From positions 1,178,001 through 1,242,000 of the forward strand of contig NZ_CP011390.1 in the NCBI RefSeq assembly GCF_001644645.1: DNA of 64,000 nt, given 5' to 3'. The notes under the pieces were generated by a model. It searched no databases. It was not told where the DNA came from and worked only from the letters and a program-made list of their open reading frames with translations. The DNA is from Flavisolibacter tropicus. GTDB taxonomy: Bacteria > Bacteroidota > Bacteroidia > Chitinophagales > Chitinophagaceae. Positions 15,381-26,595 of the stretch are shown one piece after another. The stretch's first letter is position 1, and every line of letters begins with the position of its first letter. The translations under genes and the position numbers were made by a program.

Positions 15381-17564
15381 CTACCACTCTACAGGGAAAC
15401 ACACCTGCAATTCACATCCCATTCCCGGCGCACTTCTAATAATCAGCGAGCCTTTGATACTTTCAGCTCTTGACATCATATTGGAAATACCAATACCATT
15501 ACTTTTCTGTTGCAGATCAAACCCAAGTCCATCATCATTTACCTGAAGCGAAAGAGCCGATTGTTTTGCTTCTATATATACTTTTACATGAGAAGCCTCA
15601 CTATGCTTTAGTACATTGGTAAGATGTTCCTGTAAAATGCGATACAAGGCCAGGTGAACATCTTGATTCACCTCTAACTCCTCTACCCCTTTCATTGTTA
15701 AACTAATCTGCAATTTATTGGTCGCCCTAACGGCTTCTACCAGTTCTGTAACTGACTCCTTCAATTTAATATCTCCTAATGAGGGAGCCGATAATCGCCT
15801 AGACAAGCTACGCACTTCATCAATAGAATCTTGAAGCAGTTTAATAGACTTATCCATAATTTCAGAAGCATTACCGATGCCATCCCTACACAACTCGGTA
15901 TACAACTTAACGGTAGTTAGTACCTGGTTTACATTATCATGTAGTTCTTGTCCAACAAGAGCACGCTCTTTTTCCTGCGCGGCTATAACTGCAGCCGTAG
16001 TACGATTACGTTGTAACTGAAGTTCTTCTTCCAATTTTTTACGATTGGTGATGTCGGTAGAGATTGAAAAATAGTAGAGCAGCTTGCCATTCTCATCAAA
16101 CATAGGCTGGCTGGAAACATCGGCCCAATAGGTTTCTCCATTCTTACGATAATTGAGCACCTCTATATGAAAAGGTTTTACGCTTTGAAAACAGCTTTCA
16201 GCATAACTGATCTTCTTACCATCTGTTAATGGCCCATCAAAGATCTCAGTAACCGTCTTACCTACGGCTTCTTGTAACTTATAGCCACTCATTTGTTCAC
16301 AAGCCTTATTTATCCAAACAATACGCCGCTTGGTATCACTAATAGCCACTGCATTAATGGTTTCTTGTGCTATAACGGAAAGTTTACGCAACTCATTCTC
16401 TGCTTTCTTTCTATCTGTAATGTCAGTATATATTATACAATAGCGTTGTACGCCACCATACTCATTTGCTATAATCTGCCCGGAAACTTCGGTCCATATT
16501 TTCTCGCCTGTTTTTGTATAACCCAGCAACTCTGCCTGGAACGGCTTTCCTGCATTAAAACTTTCACGCAGCTGTTGAACAAGTTGGGTATCTGTTTCCG
16601 GACCAATCCATATCTTTTCGCTTTTTATACCAATAACCTCTGCTGCAGAATAACCTGTTAAATTCACAAAAGCCTTATTTACCCAGGATATTGTCCCATC
16701 CAGCTCTACAAGAGAAACTGCATTGGTGGTTTCTGTAGCGATCAATGAAAGTTTTCGCAACTCTGCCTCAGCATTCTTTCGCTCAGTTATATCTCTGAAA
16801 AAAACAGAAAGCCCTGTAGATGACGGGTAGGCATTTACTTCTAGCCACTTATATAAAGGGTTGGCAAAAAAAGCCTCAAAAAGTACTGGCGATTGTTCCT
16901 TTATTGCTTTACGGTATTGAGTTTCGAATACCGTTTCATAATCGGCTGGAAAACAGTCCCATATGGACTTCAAATAAACATCTTCCAATGTTTTACCCAC
17001 CAACTGCTCAGCCTTAGGATTGCCATAAACAATTCGCCAATCTGTGTCCAGAACGAAGTACCCATCGGGCATTCGCTCTAATAACTCTGCCACCTCCTGA
17101 TCTCTTTGTTTTAATGCTGCTTCGTATTGAAACTCAATATCATCAAAAACCAGTCTTTTTTTTATGATGCTTACAGTGGCGTATAGCAATTGATCGCTTT
17201 CATTCCAGCGAGCCACCCAAGAAATTGAAATCACCTTACCATCTTTCCTTCTACACCTATTCTCTAAATACAAGCCTGAATACCCTGAATGAATTTGAGT
17301 AAAATAGTGAAGCGTGCGCCGCTTTTCATGTGGCTCAACTAGATCTATGATGTTTGTGTTAAGTAATTCCTGAGAAGTAAAGCCCCACATGTCAAAAGAA
17401 GAACTGTTCGTATAAACAATACGACCCGTTTTATCTAAGACTACTATTACATCACTTAGTTCATTTAGAATGTGTTGTGAAGAAATTGTAGGAATGGAAG
17501 GAGTAGGCGTAAGGACGCTTTCAGAGTGGTGATTCATCAATAGGTGCAATTTTTCGAGTATCAA
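15381..17564 (-). CDS. Multi-PAS sensor histidine kinase (NarL-partner type)
   Basis: A 727-residue kinase without clear membrane segments, so probably cytoplasmic. Four PAS/PAC units follow one another (about 27-145, 163-265, 272-390, 397-515), each closing with ITDRKK/ITERKN-like linkers. Then comes a HisKA_3 dimerisation domain with the phospho-His in VGQELHDNVNQVL (about 540) and a HATPase domain with DDGLGFDL and GIGISNMMSRAESIKGS (about 660-700). This architecture pairs with LuxR/NarL-type response regulators; none is adjacent, so it is an orphan. The ligand cannot be told from the PAS sequences. The start could also be Met10. Confidence 0.9.
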   Translation of the reverse strand: MILEKLHLLMNHHSESVLTPTPSIPTISSQHILNELSDVIVVLDKTGRIVYTNSSSFDMWGFTSQELLNTNIIDLVEPHEKRRTLHYFTQIHSGYSGLYLENRCRRKDGKVISISWVARWNESDQLLYATVSIIKKRLVFDDIEFQYEAALKQRDQEVAELLERMPDGYFVLDTDWRIVYGNPKAEQLVGKTLEDVYLKSIWDCFPADYETVFETQYRKAIKEQSPVLFEAFFANPLYKWLEVNAYPSSTGLSVFFRDITERKNAEAELRKLSLIATETTNAVSLVELDGTISWVNKAFVNLTGYSAAEVIGIKSEKIWIGPETDTQLVQQLRESFNAGKPFQAELLGYTKTGEKIWTEVSGQIIANEYGGVQRYCIIYTDITDRKKAENELRKLSVIAQETINAVAISDTKRRIVWINKACEQMSGYKLQEAVGKTVTEIFDGPLTDGKKISYAESCFQSVKPFHIEVLNYRKNGETYWADVSSQPMFDENGKLLYYFSISTDITNRKKLEEELQLQRNRTTAAVIAAQEKERALVGQELHDNVNQVLTTVKLYTELCRDGIGNASEIMDKSIKLLQDSIDEVRSLSRRLSAPSLGDIKLKESVTELVEAVRATNKLQISLTMKGVEELEVNQDVHLALYRILQEHLTNVLKHSEASHVKVYIEAKQSALSLQVNDDGLGFDLQQKSNGIGISNMMSRAESIKGSLIIRSAPGMGCELQVCFPVEW

Positions 17565-18008
17565 GATAAGCTGATATTGTGCCTTAATCCTAACCTTTCT
17601 GGTAAAATTTTAATAAAAAGAAACACTTAGTTGCGGTAAATATTTGTATTTAGTTGAAAATAAGCTAAATACGGCTTGATTTATTTTCTAGTTTAATTAT
17701 TTGTGCCATTTATAAGTCAAAAATTAAACAGTGTCGGTTTTAAATTAAGACTGATTTAATAGCCAAAAGCACACCCCTGCCCTTAAAGGGGAGCACCTAT
17801 GTACAGAGATTTCCCGCAGATTACGCAGATAGACACAGAGAGGGTTTTACTTGTTTGTTACAGCGAACCTCTTCGGTAAAAATATTTCCTTCAAAAGCTG
17901 CCTAAATAAACTAGCAAAATTTAACATTATAAGGCTGCTTTGTATATTTATGTACAAGCTTTCATAAAGCTATTATAGTTGTTGGTACCATGCTTTAATC
18001 TAGTCTGC
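17565..18008. other. Intergenic stretch between kinase and transglutaminase-like gene
   Basis: No gene. The middle (17768-17850) is a mosaic-repeat copy: CACCCCTGCCCTTAAAGGGG, then AGCACC, then CCCGCAGATTACGCAGATAG and ACACAGAGAGGG words. The flanks are AT-rich. Confidence 0.55.
17768..17850. repeat. Mosaic repeat copy (CCCTTAAAGGGG + CGCAGATTACGCAGATA)
   Basis: Combines the CCCCTTTAGGGG-type word with the CGCAGATTACGCAGAT word, which also occur together at 19630-19690 and 56450-56535. Confidence 0.6.
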
Positions 18009-19094
18009 ATGCAACTATCTAAATGCTTAACACCACTATTGCTTGTCCTCTCCTTTCTATTGCTTAACCGACCGTTGAAAGCACAAGAAAAATTTTGTAG
18101 CGTAGATAGTTTTGCCAAAACCATCAAATTCCATAAAGACATTTACCAACTAACCAAAGAATTGACTAACCCTTATACGCAAGATCTCCTAAAAGCAAGA
18201 TCTATTTTTATATGGATCACTGAAAATATTTCCTACGATTATAAGTTATACAACTCTGGTAAAGAAAATCAACAGCCGACGTGCAAAACTGGTCAGAACT
18301 GTGATGAAGTGTATTTAAACTGGGAGAGAAAATACTTAAATAAGATACTCAGAAAACAAAAAGGTATCTGCGATGGATACGCCCGGCTATTTAAGAAGAT
18401 GTGTGATATTGCCGGCATTAAAAGCGAGGTTATTTTAGGTTACACCAAAACAAAACCTTACCAGGTGGGCCTAACGGGACCGGTTAACCATGCCTGGAAT
18501 GCCGTATGGATCGATAGTGCTTATCAACTTTTAGATGCTACATGGGCAGCAGGTTACTGCGTTGAAAAAGAAGGCTCAGGAAAGTTGTTAAGCTTTCACA
18601 AAGCGTATAATGATTACTATTGGTTTACCCCTTTCCATGATTTTGCCCGCAACCATTATCCGAAAGAAGGGAAGTGGGTACCAGAACCCAACTACACAAA
18701 AGAACGTTTTGCTGCTAATCCGTATTATGCTTCTGCGATCATTAATAAGATACAGTTACAATCGCCAACCACCGGAATTATACAAGCAAAAAAGGGAGAT
18801 ACACTACGATTTCAATTTGACTATACTGATGATTTTAAAGTTTTGCAGGTCAACTCCAATGTGTTTCATAACCCGCCAATCTGGAAAGAAGAAAAGCTAA
18901 GCAAGCGACGCAAGATACTTACTATTGATACCTTGGCGCTTAAGAAGCAACAATACATTCCGTATAAACAGTCAGGTAACCGTTATGAGTTTGACTATGT
19001 AGTGTCGGACTACTCACTATACTACCTTGAAGTACTATTTGACTTTCGTAAGGTACTACGATTTAAAATAAAGGTGGAAAGGGAAAGTTTATAG
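18009..19094 (+). CDS. Secreted transglutaminase-like cysteine protease fold protein
   Basis: An exported protein of 361 residues if started at ATG 18009; the frame is open back to 17979, but the later Met gives a proper signal peptide (hydrophobic LLLVLSFLLL, cleaved near LKAQ). The transglutaminase-like triad is clear: Cys in KGICDGYARLF (about 128), His in PVNHAWNAVW (about 169) and Asp in QLLDATWAAGY (about 184). Such domains in Bacteroidota act as proteases or amidases in the periplasm. The C-terminal 150 residues look like beta-sandwich domains. A stand-alone gene; the role is unknown. Confidence 0.83.
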   Translation: MQLSKCLTPLLLVLSFLLLNRPLKAQEKFCSVDSFAKTIKFHKDIYQLTKELTNPYTQDLLKARSIFIWITENISYDYKLYNSGKENQQPTCKTGQNCDEVYLNWERKYLNKILRKQKGICDGYARLFKKMCDIAGIKSEVILGYTKTKPYQVGLTGPVNHAWNAVWIDSAYQLLDATWAAGYCVEKEGSGKLLSFHKAYNDYYWFTPFHDFARNHYPKEGKWVPEPNYTKERFAANPYYASAIINKIQLQSPTTGIIQAKKGDTLRFQFDYTDDFKVLQVNSNVFHNPPIWKEEKLSKRRKILTIDTLALKKQQYIPYKQSGNRYEFDYVVSDYSLYYLEVLFDFRKVLRFKIKVERESL

Positions 19095-19170
19095 CAAGTG
19101 TTCTCTTCTTTTAGATTTGAAACACCAATGAATCTTCCTTTCCCTTATCTTCACGCCCTTTCTTACAACT

Positions 19171-19611
19171 ATGGCATTATTGGAAAAGCATCTGGCAGTA
19201 AAACCCTCCACCCTTCCGGGTGCAGGTGACGGCTTATTTACAAAAGTTTTTATTCCGAAAGGAACCCGTATTGTAGAATACAAAGGCAAGGTATGTACCT
19301 GGAAAGATGTAGAAGATGATCATGATAATGGCTATATCTATAGCATTAACGATGATCATGTGATTGATGCCAAGAACTATAAGAAAGCCCTGGCCCGCTA
19401 TGCCAATGATGCACGCGGCATTAGCCGTGTGAAAGGCCTTATTAACAATTGCGACTATGTGAATGATGAGGACAAAGTGTACATTGAATCCAAAAAAGAT
19501 ATAGAGCCCGGTAGTGAGATCTTTGTTGATTATGGAAAAGAATACTGGTCGGTTATACGTAGCAATATTCGTATTGAGAAAGAGAAGAAGAAAAAGCTGA
19601 AAAAGAAATAG
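19171..19611 (+). CDS. SET-domain protein (putative lysine methyltransferase)
   Basis: A 146-residue protein that is almost entirely a SET domain: GAGDGLFTKVFIPKGTRIVE (N-terminal SET motif), then RYANDARG and NNCDYVN (the pseudoknot Asn-containing part), and EIFVDYGKEYW with the catalytic-type Tyr. The tail is a Lys-rich run, KEKKKKLKKK, which may bind nucleic acid. SET proteins methylate lysines with S-adenosylmethionine; bacterial members are often of unknown target. The post-SET cysteines of eukaryotic enzymes are absent. No export signal. Confidence 0.85.
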   Translation: MALLEKHLAVKPSTLPGAGDGLFTKVFIPKGTRIVEYKGKVCTWKDVEDDHDNGYIYSINDDHVIDAKNYKKALARYANDARGISRVKGLINNCDYVNDEDKVYIESKKDIEPGSEIFVDYGKEYWSVIRSNIRIEKEKKKKLKKK

Positions 19612-19616
19612 CCAGC

Positions 19617-19690
19617 ACACGCCCAGACATCTCCCTGGCCCCTGAAGGGGAGCACCAGCGCTCAGGTGCCTTGCAGATAGCGCAGATTAG
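19617..19690. repeat. Mosaic repeat copy
   Basis: On the minus strand: GGTGCTCCCCTTCAGGGGCC, then GGGCGTGTGCTG; on the plus strand it continues into GCAGATAGCGCAGATTAGG. Same modules as 56450-56535. Confidence 0.6.
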
Positions 19691-19813
19691 GAACCACGGA
19701 GGCAGGGAGGAGCCCAGAGAATATTGAACACGTATCAAGAAATGCTGAAGGAAGAAGGGAGGAAATATTCAATACACAATTCCCAACAATCAATGTTAAA
19801 GGAAGCGAAAGAA

Positions 19814-19860
19814 TTTATAAATAATAAGCACTCCTAAATGGAGTGCTTATTATTTATAAA
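19814..19860. terminator. Perfect 21-bp stem hairpin
   Basis: A 21-bp perfect stem with a TAAAT loop; the inner part is GCACTCC-GGAGTGC as in the ytxJ and amt terminators, the outer part is A/T only. Probably ends the SET gene transcript. Confidence 0.65.
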
Positions 19861-19861
19861 A

Positions 19862-20390
19862 GGGTTTGCTCCTCAGGAATTGTGCTGTTGCCAATGACCA
19901 CTGACCATTAACTAGCGCAGCACAGTGTGCGACTAGCCCCTGGTAAAGGCACAAAGCGTACTAAACTAACAAAGCCTGCTTAAAAAAGCAGGCTTATCGC
20001 TTAAAATTTGTCATCGATTTTCACTACTTATTTTGCGCCAAAGAACGTGCCGAAAGAAGCGCTACAGGAACATTTGGAAAAGAATAACGTTTATACCTAT
20101 ACGCCAAAGAACCCCCTGTTAAGACAGGGGGTGTCTGATTGCTTGCTTATGAATGAAAAAAATTGCCTATTTGGAATGGCTATTGACACAAGAATTATTC
20201 CGATAGCATCTGAGCAGTAAAGTTTCTTATAATTTTTGGCAACCCTTTGAGTGAATGGAGGATGGTCAATAAGTCCATGGTTATTGAGTTATTGATCATT
20301 GGTGAGAAGAGGGTTATGCTTAAGTTTTTATTGGTACTAGGCTAAACTTCTATCAGACGCACCATTTGAGTAATGCTAAAATCTATCAAT
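19862..20390. other. Intergenic stretch with hairpins and a possible gene remnant
   Basis: Holds the hairpin AAGCCTGCTT-AAAA-AAGCAGGCTT (19972-19995), an open frame at 20008-20220 that starts with TTG and looks coding only in its middle (KEALQEHLEKNNVY), the hairpin CCCCCTGT-TAAG-ACAGGGGG (20112-20131) inside that frame, and one copy of the dispersed motif (20137-20147). I see no convincing intact gene. Confidence 0.45.
20137..20147. repeat. Partial copy of the dispersed motif
   Basis: GATTGCTTGCT, inverse of the core, six bases after the CCCCCTGT/ACAGGGGG hairpin. Confidence 0.45.
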
Positions 20391-20417
20391 AAAAAAAAGC
20401 TGCATTTTGGTGCAGCT
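20388..20417 (-). terminator. Terminator after the GH97 gene
   Basis: AGCTGCA / TGCAGCT stem with a 6-base loop; the minus strand ends in a run of eight T. Confidence 0.75.
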
Positions 20418-20473
20418 CCTTTAAAAAAAAGTATACAAAACTATTCAGGTAGTCCTCCTATTTCTTATGCTTA

Positions 20474-22609
<2,136 letters not shown>

Positions 22610-23252
22610 CTAGATTGATTTAAGTAAACGAATATAATGCGTGTTCAATAAGTTGTGTATTTAAGATATCCACCGCATTTTGTGGTAATATCATGTATAG
22701 TTAAATGTTTTACTCAACAAATAAAACCACTACGGCATCTAAATTACTCAGTGCAGCTATATAACAGTTACATAGGCAGCAACAACCTAGGCCATTCATC
22801 TATTTTATACAGGTACATCAAAATGCACTTATTAAGGTCTAGTGTTTTTTATTATGTTATTAAATAACACTTGCATCTCTAAAATGTAGATAGTAACTTT
22901 ATTTCACATGCATCCCATCAGCAGTGATGCGGCGTTTTTATATTACATACAATTGCCAAAGTGCTCAGCTTCCCCTTTGAAACGGCAACCCGTCACTAAA
23001 AAAGCTAATTGGACACATTTATAGCTGCTAATTATAAATAGAAAATTTACTTGAATATCTACTTTCATTCACGCAAATGAAGCGTTAATCTCATACTCCT
23101 GAAAGCACACTCATCGTCCAATAAATTGTTGAAACAATAGTGCTATAGCGTTAACTAGATATAAAAACCCATTAAATACATATTTCCCTAAGTGAACCAG
23201 TGGCAGTACTGACTTTTGAAATTAATGTTTGTAACACTATTCAAATTAGCGT
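22610..23252. other. 643-bp intergenic stretch, nothing identified
   Basis: AT-rich DNA between divergent genes (GH97 and rhodanese). I found no gene, full -7 box or long repeat in it. The size and divergent position leave room for regulatory sites. Confidence 0.4.
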
Positions 23253-23525
23253 ATGAACCTTCTATTAAAAACCAATCCTTTTACCATTTTGGACGTGCGA
23301 ACGCCATCGGAGTTTGCAAAGGGACATGTACCAGGCGCCATCAACATTCCGCTGGAAGAAATAGCAACACGTGTATTTGAGTTAAGAAAAATGCCCAAAC
23401 CAATTATTGCCTATTGCATGAATGGAAATGGAAGTGGCATTGCAACCAGCTTTTTAAAAAAGCAAGGTGTAGCTGAAGTATACAATGGTGGTAGTTTACA
23501 TGATATGTTGCGATCAGCACAATAA
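23253..23525 (+). CDS. Single-domain rhodanese-like protein
   Basis: A 90-residue cytoplasmic rhodanese domain: LDVRTPSEFAKGHVPGAINI at the start and the active-site loop AYCMNGNGSG with Cys55 as the persulfide carrier. GlpE-size proteins move sulfane sulfur between thiols. It lies 150 bp before, and in line with, the MBL-rhodanese fusion gene, which suggests a shared sulfide/persulfide role; the second gene has its own -7 box. Confidence 0.87.
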   Translation: MNLLLKTNPFTILDVRTPSEFAKGHVPGAINIPLEEIATRVFELRKMPKPIIAYCMNGNGSGIATSFLKKQGVAEVYNGGSLHDMLRSAQ

Positions 23526-23651
23526 TAGTTGGTCTTTTCTTATGTTTGGACATTGATATCAGAAAACTCGTCAATCTAAGTATTGATTTACATTCCAGTA
23601 TGTTTTGTAGATGCAACTGACTTAGATCATAAAAAAAGACCAGCGGTTTTA

Positions 23652-23659
23652 TAGTTTTG
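23652..23659 (+). promoter_or_regulatory. -7 promoter box for the MBL-rhodanese gene
   Basis: TAGTTTTG, full TAnnTTTG match, 16 bases before the ATG. Confidence 0.45.
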
Positions 23660-23675
23660 AACCAAATAATTAAGC

Positions 23676-25031
23676 ATGAAGATCCAACAATGGGAAGATA
23701 AAGGCCTAGCACATTTTAGCTATGCTGTATTGAGTGAATGCGAAAAGAAAATCGTTTTAATAGACCCGGCACGTAATCCTCAACCTTACCTGGAATTTGC
23801 CAAAGAGAACGAATCCCAGATTGTAGGCGTTATTGAAACACACCCACATGCAGACTTTGTCAGCAGCCATTTAGAGTTGAGCGAGCGCACAGGTGCTACT
23901 TTATATGTACACAGCCTGGTAAATGCCTTCTACCCCCACGAAGCGTTTGATGAAGGCCATGCTATTGAAATAGGTAAAATAAAACTTTACCCACTATATA
24001 CACCGGGCCACTCACCAGATAGCATCTGTATTGTTTTAGAGCATGAAGGAAAGTCCAAAGCTGTCTTCACAGGCGATACACTTTTCATTGGAGATTGTGG
24101 TCGTCCTGATTTGCGCGAAGGCGTAGGCAACCTGCAAGTTACGCGTGAAAAGCTGGCAAGCCAGATGTACCACTCCCTACGAGATAAGCTACTACCACTT
24201 CCCGACGACACAATTGTATATCCAGCACACGGTGCAGGCTCCTTATGCGGTAAAGCCTTAAAAGCAGCCCAAAGCAGCACCATGGGTGAAGAAAAGAAAA
24301 CCAATTGGTGCTTACAAGATATCAGTGAAGATGAGTTTGTAAAACAGCTTTTAGCTGACCAGCCATTTGTACCTGCATACTTTCCGTTTGATGTGGATTT
24401 AAACCGCAAAGGCGCACCATCATTTCAAGAACGCATAAGTGCAGTAACGTATGGAGATACTATTAAAAACACAAATGAGGCAGATCGGCTGGACAAGAAC
24501 ATATGGGTGGTAGATGTACGAAATGCTCAAGCTTTTCAACAAGGCCATCTACCGCACTCTATCAATATCGTTGGAGGCGGCAAGTTTGAAACCTGGCTGG
24601 GCAGCATTATTCAACCTGGCGAGACGTTTTATTTAGCAAGCGACAACAAAGAGCAGCTGGGAAAATTGGTAGATCGTGCTGCCGCTATTGGATATGAAGG
24701 GCAGGTAAAAGAAGCATTCGTTTTGGAAAATGCTTTTGAAACAATGCCGGCATTAGATGTAGACGAGTTTAAAGGGCATACAGCCAATTATACGGTTGTG
24801 GATGTACGTAATAATGGAGAAGTTAGTCAGAAGAAGATCTTTGCCAATAGTATACATATACCATTAGGCGAACTAAGAAAACGCTGGGCTGAAATTCCAA
24901 CCAATAAGCCAATTGTAGTTCATTGCGCAGGAGGCACAAGGAGTGCAGCAGCCAGCTCGCTGCTTCAGGAAGAACTAAACGGCTCTACCAAAGTGTATGA
25001 TTTAGGTGAGGCGGTTAAAACGTTTGGTTAA
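23676..25031 (+). CDS. MBL-fold / rhodanese fusion, persulfide dioxygenase-like
   Basis: A 451-residue cytoplasmic protein. The N-terminal metallo-beta-lactamase domain (1-250) has THPHADFVSSH (about 55-65), GHSPDS, FTGDTLFIGDCGRPDL and YPAHGAG, the pattern of ETHE1-like persulfide dioxygenases with a mono-iron site; the last His of HxHxDH is Phe, which that site may not need. Two rhodanese domains follow: the first (about 268-350) lacks the cysteine and is probably structural, the second (about 360-450) has it in VHCAGGTRS. The likely job is oxidising glutathione-like or bacillithiol persulfide to sulfite. Confidence 0.87.
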   Translation: MKIQQWEDKGLAHFSYAVLSECEKKIVLIDPARNPQPYLEFAKENESQIVGVIETHPHADFVSSHLELSERTGATLYVHSLVNAFYPHEAFDEGHAIEIGKIKLYPLYTPGHSPDSICIVLEHEGKSKAVFTGDTLFIGDCGRPDLREGVGNLQVTREKLASQMYHSLRDKLLPLPDDTIVYPAHGAGSLCGKALKAAQSSTMGEEKKTNWCLQDISEDEFVKQLLADQPFVPAYFPFDVDLNRKGAPSFQERISAVTYGDTIKNTNEADRLDKNIWVVDVRNAQAFQQGHLPHSINIVGGGKFETWLGSIIQPGETFYLASDNKEQLGKLVDRAAAIGYEGQVKEAFVLENAFETMPALDVDEFKGHTANYTVVDVRNNGEVSQKKIFANSIHIPLGELRKRWAEIPTNKPIVVHCAGGTRSAAASSLLQEELNGSTKVYDLGEAVKTFG

Positions 25032-25042
25032 GGAGTTAAACG

Positions 25043-25091
25043 TGAAAGGTGAAACGTGAAAACTAAGCTTGTTCTCACGTTTCACCTTTCA
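25043..25091. terminator. 17-bp perfect hairpin built from GTGAAACGTGAAA words
   Basis: TGAAAGGTGAAACGTGA pairs perfectly with TCACGTTTCACCTTTCA across a 15-base loop. It lies between the convergent MBL and GH5 genes and could end both, but has no T-run. Confidence 0.5.
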
Positions 25092-25115
25092 TTTATCCCT
25101 ATACTCTAGACAACC

Positions 25116-26426
25116 TTATTTCTTATTGTCCTTTTTCATTTGGCTATATTTCTGAATGATTTGCCAGGTAGTTTTATCACTATCAAATACAGTATATAGG
25201 CCTTGCTCCTCCATTGGCGGGTCTCCCATATAGTCGTCACCCACTTTCCAAAATACTTGTCCTTGCTTAGGGCGAGCCACTCCGCCAAAAGCCCAGAAAT
25301 TAGCACCCGCCACAACACCATTTGTATTTTTACTTTGCGCCCAGACAGAAAAAATGGTTTTATAGTATTGATCGCGTAGTGTGGTTGTTGACTTTGGATC
25401 AAACGAATATTGATCACGAGGTAGCCCGAATTCTTCAATCACTAACGGCTTATTCAGCTTTTGTGCGGCACTAATATGCTTATTGATATAATCGGTAGTC
25501 TTATTTATTGCTTGTTGAAAATCGGCTTTCATGGAATCTGGCCGCATCCATGCCCAGTTTTTGGGCCAAATATGTATGGTCAGGTAGTCAACACTGGGGT
25601 ACGCATGTAATTCTTCAAAATAAGACAGGTCACTTTCTAAAGAAATATCCCCTTCATGTCCAATGGTTACCAGGTGGTTTTTGTCTTTTGACTTGATATG
25701 GTTACTAACATCACTAATCCATTGTTTATAGAGCTCATTCGCCGCAGGTCGCATAGGACGCGGCTCGTTAGCCAATTCCCAAGCCATTATAGCCGGCTCG
25801 TCACTGTATTTCTTTTTGGATATCTTATTGGTCCGGTTGAGAATAAAGTCTACTTGCTTCAGGTAGTCTTCTTTACATGGGGAACAGGCATAAAACTTCA
25901 TTATCTCATCACGCATAGTCTCCCATTCCATTTTGTTTCTGAAAACAGAGTCGGGTATTTGATTGTTCCAACGCAGGTATTGCAAAAAGCCACCGCTCCA
26001 TTCCCAATTGTTGCTTAGGAATACAATAGCTTTCATATCACGCTTTGTCAGCTCGGCTAAAAAGATGTCCAGCCCATCCAGTACTTGTTCATTAAACACG
26101 CCTTTGTCGGTTTGTAGTGCTGGGCCAATACGCTCCACACCAGCCACCAAACCTTGTCCTTCAGCACCAGCCACCAAGCGTAGATTAGCAACGCCTTTTG
26201 ATTTCAAAAAATCCAATTCTTTTCTTAAGCGATCTATACCTCTTTTCTTGTCCTTTTCCAGCCCCAGCAAACCACCATACCAATAGTTAGTTCCAATATA
26301 ATAGTAGGGCTTACCGTTTAAAACAAACTGATGCCCTTGGCGTTTTACAAAAGATTGGGCGACACTATTGTTACTTTGAAACAAAATAGCAAGAAGAAGC
26401 AATACAAAAAGCGGTTTCACTTTCAT
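25116..26426 (-). CDS. Secreted GH5 enzyme, beta-mannanase-like
   Basis: A 436-residue exported TIM-barrel glycosidase with a signal peptide ending NNSVAQ. The GH5 acid/base Glu is in MAWELANEPRP (about 215) and the nucleophile Glu in KPLVIEEFGLP (about 330). The FLSNNWEWSGGFLQYL segment and the N-terminal NGKPYYYIGTNYWYGG are typical of GH5 subfamily 7, endo-beta-1,4-mannanases; subfamily assignment is from pattern only. With the GH97 enzyme it points to plant or fungal polysaccharide use. Stand-alone gene. Confidence 0.9.
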   Translation of the reverse strand: MKVKPLFVLLLLAILFQSNNSVAQSFVKRQGHQFVLNGKPYYYIGTNYWYGGLLGLEKDKKRGIDRLRKELDFLKSKGVANLRLVAGAEGQGLVAGVERIGPALQTDKGVFNEQVLDGLDIFLAELTKRDMKAIVFLSNNWEWSGGFLQYLRWNNQIPDSVFRNKMEWETMRDEIMKFYACSPCKEDYLKQVDFILNRTNKISKKKYSDEPAIMAWELANEPRPMRPAANELYKQWISDVSNHIKSKDKNHLVTIGHEGDISLESDLSYFEELHAYPSVDYLTIHIWPKNWAWMRPDSMKADFQQAINKTTDYINKHISAAQKLNKPLVIEEFGLPRDQYSFDPKSTTTLRDQYYKTIFSVWAQSKNTNGVVAGANFWAFGGVARPKQGQVFWKVGDDYMGDPPMEEQGLYTVFDSDKTTWQIIQKYSQMKKDNKK

Positions 26427-26573
26427 TTACAAATGGTTTTCAGTACAACAAAGGAAATCAAATAACAACTTATAAATAGCAGGACTATTAAATATAATAA
26501 ATGAATTTTTACGTGTTAGAAGTCTATCGTTTTATACTTACACAAAGACACAACTGCTTTTAAAAGTTCTTAC

Positions 26574-26581
26574 TACTTTTG
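26574..26581 (+). promoter_or_regulatory. -7 promoter box for the HMA-AraC regulator
   Basis: TACTTTTG, full TAnnTTTG match, 14 bases before the ATG. Confidence 0.45.
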
Positions 26582-26595
26582 ATCTATAACAAGTC

